Assembly (NCBI GenBank): GCA_026225945.1
Contig: JAMJFZ010002578.1
Coordinates: 62,001-126,000, forward strand
From: Cricetomys ansorgei
Lineage: Eukaryota; Chordata; Mammalia; Rodentia; Nesomyidae
DNA: 64,000 nucleotides
Reading direction: 5' to 3'
Shown here: one piece after another, positions 58,795 to 64,000 of the stretch
Layout: each line of letters begins with the position of its first letter
How positions within the stretch are numbered: position 1 is the first letter of the stretch
Made by a program: the position numbers and the translations under genes
Notes under the pieces: model-generated
Told to the model about the DNA's origin: nothing
Database searches by the model: none
Seen by the model: the letters and a program-made list of their open reading frames with translations, nothing else

Positions 58795-59540
58795 TGTGTG
58801 AAAGCTAGGGTCTACATTCCAGGGACTACATTCAGAGGCCTATGTGGTATGGATGTTATGTAGAAACACTGTTAATCCAGTATTCAGAAAGCAGTGGTAG
58901 CAAATCCCAGTGTTCAGAAAGCAATGGTGGTCTACACCTTTAATCAGAAAAACAAAAACAAAAAAACAGTATAATCAGACACAGGAAGCAGAATGAAGAA
59001 GGAATCAGTGTCACACAGGAAGTGACATTTGAGATGAGTCAGAGTGAGGCAGATAAAGTGAATAATCAGAGGAAGAGTTAGCAGAGTAAGGATATGCCAA
59101 CTCTCATGAGAAAAGGTGGGCTTTCGGCTCAGTTAAAGAAAGTTACATTGGAGATACAGCACTCAGTTAACAGAGTCAGTTAAGAAGAGTCATTTCATGA
59201 ATAGACAGAGTGAGTCAGTTGAAAGGTCAGTAAGAAAAGTCAGTTGAGCAGTCAGTTGAGAAGCAGGCTGAAGGGTCAGTTGAAGAGTTGGAGTTCAGAA
59301 GGAGCTAGTCAGAGTGACTCAGTTGGCAATAGGTCTTGAAGGCTAAGGTTGAGCCTTCTAGGTCTGGGCTAGCAGTTTAAATATTCTAGGTTGCATGAAG
59401 GCTGAATCCTTCCAGTTCAAGGATTAAGACTATATTTTAAAGAAGACAAAATGTTTCTGGGATCCAGGGCTCTGGGCAAGAATCAGTGATATAATCAGTA
59501 GAAGAATAAACTGTCCTCTGCCTGAACCAATGTCTTCATC
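58795..59540 (+). mobile_element. LTR-like repeat, family A, copy 3
   Basis: It starts TGTGTGAAAGCTAG, like copy 1, and continues with AGTATTCAGAAAGCAGTGGTA, GAGATGAGTCAGAGTGAGGC, ATCAGAGGAAGAGTTAGCAG, TTCAGAAGGAGCTAGTCAGA and a terminal GAAGAATAAACTGTCCTCTG. It shows an internal duplication of a CCCAGTRTTCAGAAAGCA-type word around 58,880-58,925. Same orientation as copy 1. Confidence 0.55.
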
Positions 59541-61447
59541 TAGTGAATCTACACCCACATCCACTTCAACTACTACAACCACCTCCTCTAGGAATAGATA
59601 GTTTTAAAGCACCAATTGGCAGAGACTCTGTTAGCCAAAAGTGCTCTGGGAAGATGTAAAGTCACTTCTATTTCTTGTACATGTGGTCTTTTCAAATTAA
59701 CCAGTTTTTTTTTTTTATGAGATTTGAAATCTTCCATAGTTCCAAGTAACAGGAAAACATAGAGCAACATTGTCTATAAGTAGTTTTTAACCAGGACACC
59801 ATAAGTAAGAGAAGGCTTATCTCCCCCAATTTAGTCCAGTTATTGTGGTTACATGGTTCCTGGATAGCCTTCAAAGTTCCTATTCCTTCATGGTCATATC
59901 CTGTGTAATGTTCTCTCCACCAGTGGGCTTGATGGGTTATCCTTCCCCAGTATTACATTTCAGTGTGTATGATTCCTCCAAGTAGAGGAGACTCCCTTCT
60001 TGGCCCTAGGTTTTATAAGCTACCATGCTGTCAGTAGACCCTCAGTCAAGAAACCATGACAGTATACCCTCCATGACACCTGAAACAAGGTTCCAGAGTT
60101 GCAAGGGAGTGAATCTGGATAACAATCATCCCAAGAGACATCTGTGAATTTCAGCAAATAATACAGCCAAGCTGTTGCCTCCAGGAATTACTGCATCCAT
60201 GTGATCCAAGAACCCAGTGAACCAGACCCTTTGACCTCCAAAAATGGATTGAATAATAGATGCTCAGAGACATAGTTTGATGCTTTGTTCTTAACATGAC
60301 TTACCTGTGTTAGGTTCAAGGAGAGTTTATTCAGCACATGTTGTCTTCTAAGCACTGAGCAACATTTAATAACACTTCACAAAATGCACGTTTTGTAAGG
60401 CAAACCTTACAAGAGAATAACTATGATAAGAGTTCTTTGTACAATGTGCATGATATTGGCCTTTTCTAAGGTTGAAATAAATGAAGATGGAAAATGGGAA
60501 ATAATTTGTGGGAGGGTAAGGGCTTAAGGCAAGGTCCTGAAATGTAGCTTTTCAGTGAGAGGACAGAGTCTTGTAAGAAGGAAGATGACTAGATTCTGAG
60601 GAAGAAGGACTTTCAGATAGCGGGAAACTCAGTGCCCAGGTGCTCAGAGATAGGCGACAGGATGCTTGTTGATGAGGGCCAGCAGCAAGGCCAGAGAGAG
60701 TAGGCGGTGAAGTTAGAGAAAGAAAGGGAGTAGCCAATGCACAGTTTTGAAAGCATGGTGTTTTGCTTTTATTCTAAAAACAAAATGGAAAGCCAAGGAA
60801 GATCTTTACGTATGGAAGAGATTTGGATTTCTTTTAACAGATTCTATGTTGCTGTTACATAATGTTACATAATATGCATACAGGAATATGCAACAGGAAG
60901 CAGGGATAGGTACCAAGTAAAGGCTTACTGATAATCCAGATAATGGGGGACTGGGTCATGAGACGGCAGAAAAAAGGGGTTATAATCTAATCCTTTCTTT
61001 GCAACATCATTGAAGGCAGAATAAAAAATTTCTCTGTGTTATTACTATTTTTGCAAAGAATATTTCATTCAAATAATATAATCTATATAAATTGAGTAAT
61101 TAGAATAGGATGAGTACTAACATCCAAGTCTATTTTAATAGCAAGCAATGTGCATCCATGGATACATGAGTTATTTAAAAACATCTCCAGGAAAGTCATT
61201 AAGAGTTACATTTTTTTTGTCCTTAACATCCTCAAAATTTTAATATATTTCATTATGTATTACTGATAATTATAATGAAATCATTCTATATAACACATTT
61301 TCAGTGTGTAAAGTAGTATAGTCACAGGCTACATTTAAATTTCAGTTTGTATACATCTTGTTGCAAATAAGCTTGGGATGATAGAAGGATTGCTAGTAAG
61401 CATTCAATGCTAATATGTTCCCTAGAAAATTACAATAAGATATACAT
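59541..61447. other. Unrecognised DNA
   Basis: No coding region or repeat was recognised. Confidence 0.4.
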
Positions 61448-61628
61448 CTTGGGGATAGAGAGACAAGTCAGGAGTTAAGAGCACTGGCTGCTCCTTTTGA
61501 GGCTGGGATTTAACTCTCAGCACCCACAGCTGAGAGTCATCACAGTCATTTGTAACTTCAGTTCTAAAGACTCTGATGCCATCTTCTGACATCTGAGGGC
61601 AACAGTCATGTTTAGGAAAACAAAATCT
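61448..61628 (+). mobile_element. B2 SINE
   Basis: Head TTGGGGATAGAGAGACAAGT, AGTTAAGAGCACTGGCTGCT, then TTTAACTCTCAGCACCCACA, GTCATTTGTAACTTCAGTTC and GATGCCATCTTCTGACATCT. This is the order of a full B2 body, moderately diverged. Confidence 0.85.
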
Positions 61629-62109
61629 TTTTTAATATGAATAGTACTATCTCATTTAGCAATCCCACAATCAATATATTTTTCAAGTGACATATTACAT
61701 TTGATAAATATATATTAACTTGAGAAAATTAACTAAAATTCAGAGGATAAAGGTGAAGACTAAAGTATTATGATATTTAGATTCTCTTAGATAAAGTTGT
61801 TATATCATATCATATCATATTATTACTGGGGACTTGTCCATAAAGAAGCCAAGTGAGTTGGCTCAACATGTTAAATATCAAAATAAAAAGTTAAACTAAG
61901 AAATTAAGTAGAAAATAAATCTATTTTACCTTAAAATGTCCTCTCAATGTAACAGAAAATCAATTGTATAAAATTGTATGAAATGCTTTGCTGTACTAAG
62001 GAATTGACAAAATATCACTGTTCATAGTTTTTCATGTCATGTTATGTATGTTAAGGTATTCTGTTGATTAGATAACTTGAATAAGTTATCTTGAATAAGA
62101 CAAATTTTC

Positions 62110-63205
62110 TTCTGTAATTTTTAAATTTTCTATTATTTATTCTTTGAAGATTTCACGCAACTATACAATATATTTTGATCAAATTCACTTCTCACTTCCC
62201 TTTCCATCCAAACCGTATGTCTTGACTGCCTATAGTTCTTTATTTAAGAGTAGGAACTTGTGAGGTTTCTCCCACCTATATTGGCATATCAATTTGTGTT
62301 GTCTTTATGCATGTCTAGCTTAGTTAACTACATTGTTGAGATTTCATGGGTGCAGCTTCCCTCTCGTGTCTGGGAGAGGGTGTTTGGCAGCAGGCATGGT
62401 CCTCCAGCTTTTATAATCTTTCCATTCCCAATTATGTGATTTTTTTCACTAGTGTTATGTGTAGGGGTTGTGTTATATGTTATTTATTTGGGTTGGGAAC
62501 ACAATGGTCACTATTTTCTGCATTCTGACCAGTTGCAGAGCTCTGTAATAGTTTTTGTCTGTTGCAAGAAAAATATTCTTTGATAAGGGGTGAGAACTAC
62601 ATTTATAAATGATTATAAGAACAACTATTTAGAATACAGTTAAAAACTTTTTTATTTTAGGAAAATGGCAGTAATAGGTTCTTCTCTATGGTCTTTGACA
62701 CCTCCAACCATGAATAGTTATTTGGCTAGCTTTTCAGTACTAGACATGAATTCCATCCTATGGAGAGAGCTTTAAGTTCAGTTAGACAGCTTTAGGTTCT
62801 CTCCAAGACACAATTGCCACTATTACTTTTAGGAATATCTTGCCTGGCTGACTATTGTTATGTGTAGTACTGTTGACTGCTTTCCTGATTTAGTAGCTTG
62901 CACAGCACCTTCTGATATTATAAAAGCTAATGCTCAGAAGGGGACACGCCAGGATTACTTCACACTTTGTGCCTACAAGTTCGGTGTGTAAAATATCTTC
63001 AGCAATAGGGTCTTGCCTTCTGATACTGGGAGGAAACGGAAGAAAAAAAAAAGAGATAGTCTATATTGTTTTAGGAGTCTCTTGAACTCCCCTGACCAGC
63101 AACTCAAGGGGAGGTGTCCCTGTCTGGGACTGAAGATTCTGTTATTGAGTCTATGGCTTTCGGGAGAAGCATTATCACTTTGTGTGACATAACTACAAAG
63201 AGCAC
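62110..63205. mobile_element. L1/Lx-associated repeat
   Basis: A chain of blocks common in rodent genomes: GTAGGAACTTGTGAGGTTTC, CATTGTTGAGATTTCATGGG, ATTCTGACCAGTTGCAGAGC, AAGGGGTGAGAACTAC, TAGGAATATCTTGCCTGGCT and AGCTTGCACAGCACCTTCTG. I associate it with Lx-type L1 sequence from memory; orientation is not assigned. No open frame. Confidence 0.45.
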
Positions 63206-63289
63206 TTAAAGAAACATTTTGTGTGTATGTGTATTTGAAAAAGCTTTAGAAAAACTTTATTTTATAAACATTAAAAACACACATGTAAT

Positions 63290-63515
63290 ATATTAATACA
63301 TCATATATAAATATATGTAACATATGATATGCTATATGATACATATTAATATATCATATATGTGTATATGTAAATATATGTAACATATATGATATGATAT
63401 ATGAGATATATTAATATATCATATATGTTACATATATTTATATATGATGTATTAATATATTATACACATATAATGCACATTAATATATATTACATATTAA
63501 TATCTGTGTATTTTA
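63290..63515. repeat. AT-rich tract with repeated 10-20-bp words
   Basis: Recurring AAATATATGTAACATAT and ATTAATATATCATATAT words in both orientations, including a perfect 25-bp inverted repeat (63,371-63,395 and 63,416-63,440). Confidence 0.9.
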
Positions 63516-63539
63516 AGTAAAATTAAAATTCTTCCCCAT

Positions 63540-64000
63540 GGCTTTTTGAAAAACACATCCTAGTGTTATTTATCTTTCCTTTCACCTTCTCCCTCTATGT
63601 TACTCTTCTTCCTCTCCCTGGTTAGAGCCCACTTTCATTTCCCCCATTTCCCAATGTGTAGTGTTAGTGACCTACCATCCAACTCTGCAGAGCTCTCTCT
63701 CATTGTCCCATTCTCCCTCTTGGCTTTTGAGGTTATTCCTTGTTATACACTCACATCTAAGGATTCAGTACTAGAATCCACAAAAAAAGAGAAAATATTC
63801 AGTGTCTGTCATTCTGGATCTGGGTTACTTCACTCAATATATTTTCTAGTTCCATACATTTACCTGCAAACTTAGTTTTTCTTTAAAGCTGACTAGAATT
63901 CTTTGGTGCAAGTATGCTTCATTATTAATTCATCAGTTAAAGGGCATTTTGGTTATTTTTACTTTCTGACTGCTAGAGCAAAGCATTGGTGAATATGGCT
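63540..64000 (-). mobile_element. L1 LINE fragment, continues past the window
   Basis: On the plus strand it reads as inverted L1 3' region: TCTGGATCTGGGTTACTTCA, TATTTTCTAGTTCCATACAT, TTTACCTGCAAACTTAG, TAATTCATCAGTTAAAGGGC and ATTTTGGTTATTTTTACTTT. These blocks are the inverse of those seen in the plus-oriented L1 piece at 6.6-7.0 kb. It is cut off by the window end. Confidence 0.65.

Overview
The window looks like AT-rich, gene-poor nuclear DNA from a muroid rodent (mouse, rat, hamster or vole group). The evidence is the repeat content: B1, B2 and B3-type SINEs, rodent L1 (Lx-like) fragments, MaLR-type LTRs whose 3' ends read close to CTAACTAAGACA, long (TG)n/(CA)n tracts, and a class II endogenous retrovirus. 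I found no host protein-coding exon, tRNA, rRNA or other RNA gene that I can defend. Nearly all open reading frames are short and fall in repeats, microsatellites or antisense retroviral DNA. The species and the exact repeat subfamily names cannot be settled without a repeat library.

Layout. 1-25.9 kb: unrecognised AT-rich DNA with scattered repeats. These are two copies of an unnamed LTR-like family ('family A', 1.6-2.6 kb and 18.5-19.6 kb), several same-orientation MaLR-type LTRs (5.8, 7.1 and 11.5 kb), an L1 fragment (6.6-7.0 kb), two B1 elements (11.9 and 23.9 kb), two B3-like SINEs each abutting a (TG)n tract (7.4 and 22.3 kb), and old MaLR-like remnants (14, 16 and 21.4 kb). 25.9-28.8 kb: a GC-richer block holding a degenerate minisatellite and a gap-free 306-bp tandem duplication; I do not recognise it. 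28.8-45.9 kb: mostly unique-looking DNA with a MIR-like relic, a MaLR-type LTR, an ORR1-like fragment, L1 pieces and AT-rich simple repeats.

45.9-59.5 kb is an LTR-element cluster. Its centre is a broken provirus on the minus strand (46.5-55.15 kb) with recognisable gag, protease, reverse transcriptase, RNase H, integrase and env remains, a polypurine tract and a 605-bp 3' LTR. The pol region is betaretrovirus-like, while the env transmembrane part is of the gamma/D type. The provirus is cut by a 1,308-bp solo-LTR-like insertion with an exact 6-bp target duplication located at the reverse transcriptase active site. In place of a correctly oriented 5' LTR there is an LTR-PBS-leader fragment in the opposite orientation, head-to-head with the provirus. 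Protease, nucleocapsid and integrase have lost key residues, so the element is not functional as it stands.

59.6-64 kb: unrecognised DNA, a B2 SINE, L1/Lx-like sequence, and an AT-rich tract with a perfect 25-bp inverted repeat. The window ends inside an L1 fragment. The genes here do not form a pathway; the retroviral genes are remnants of a single element.
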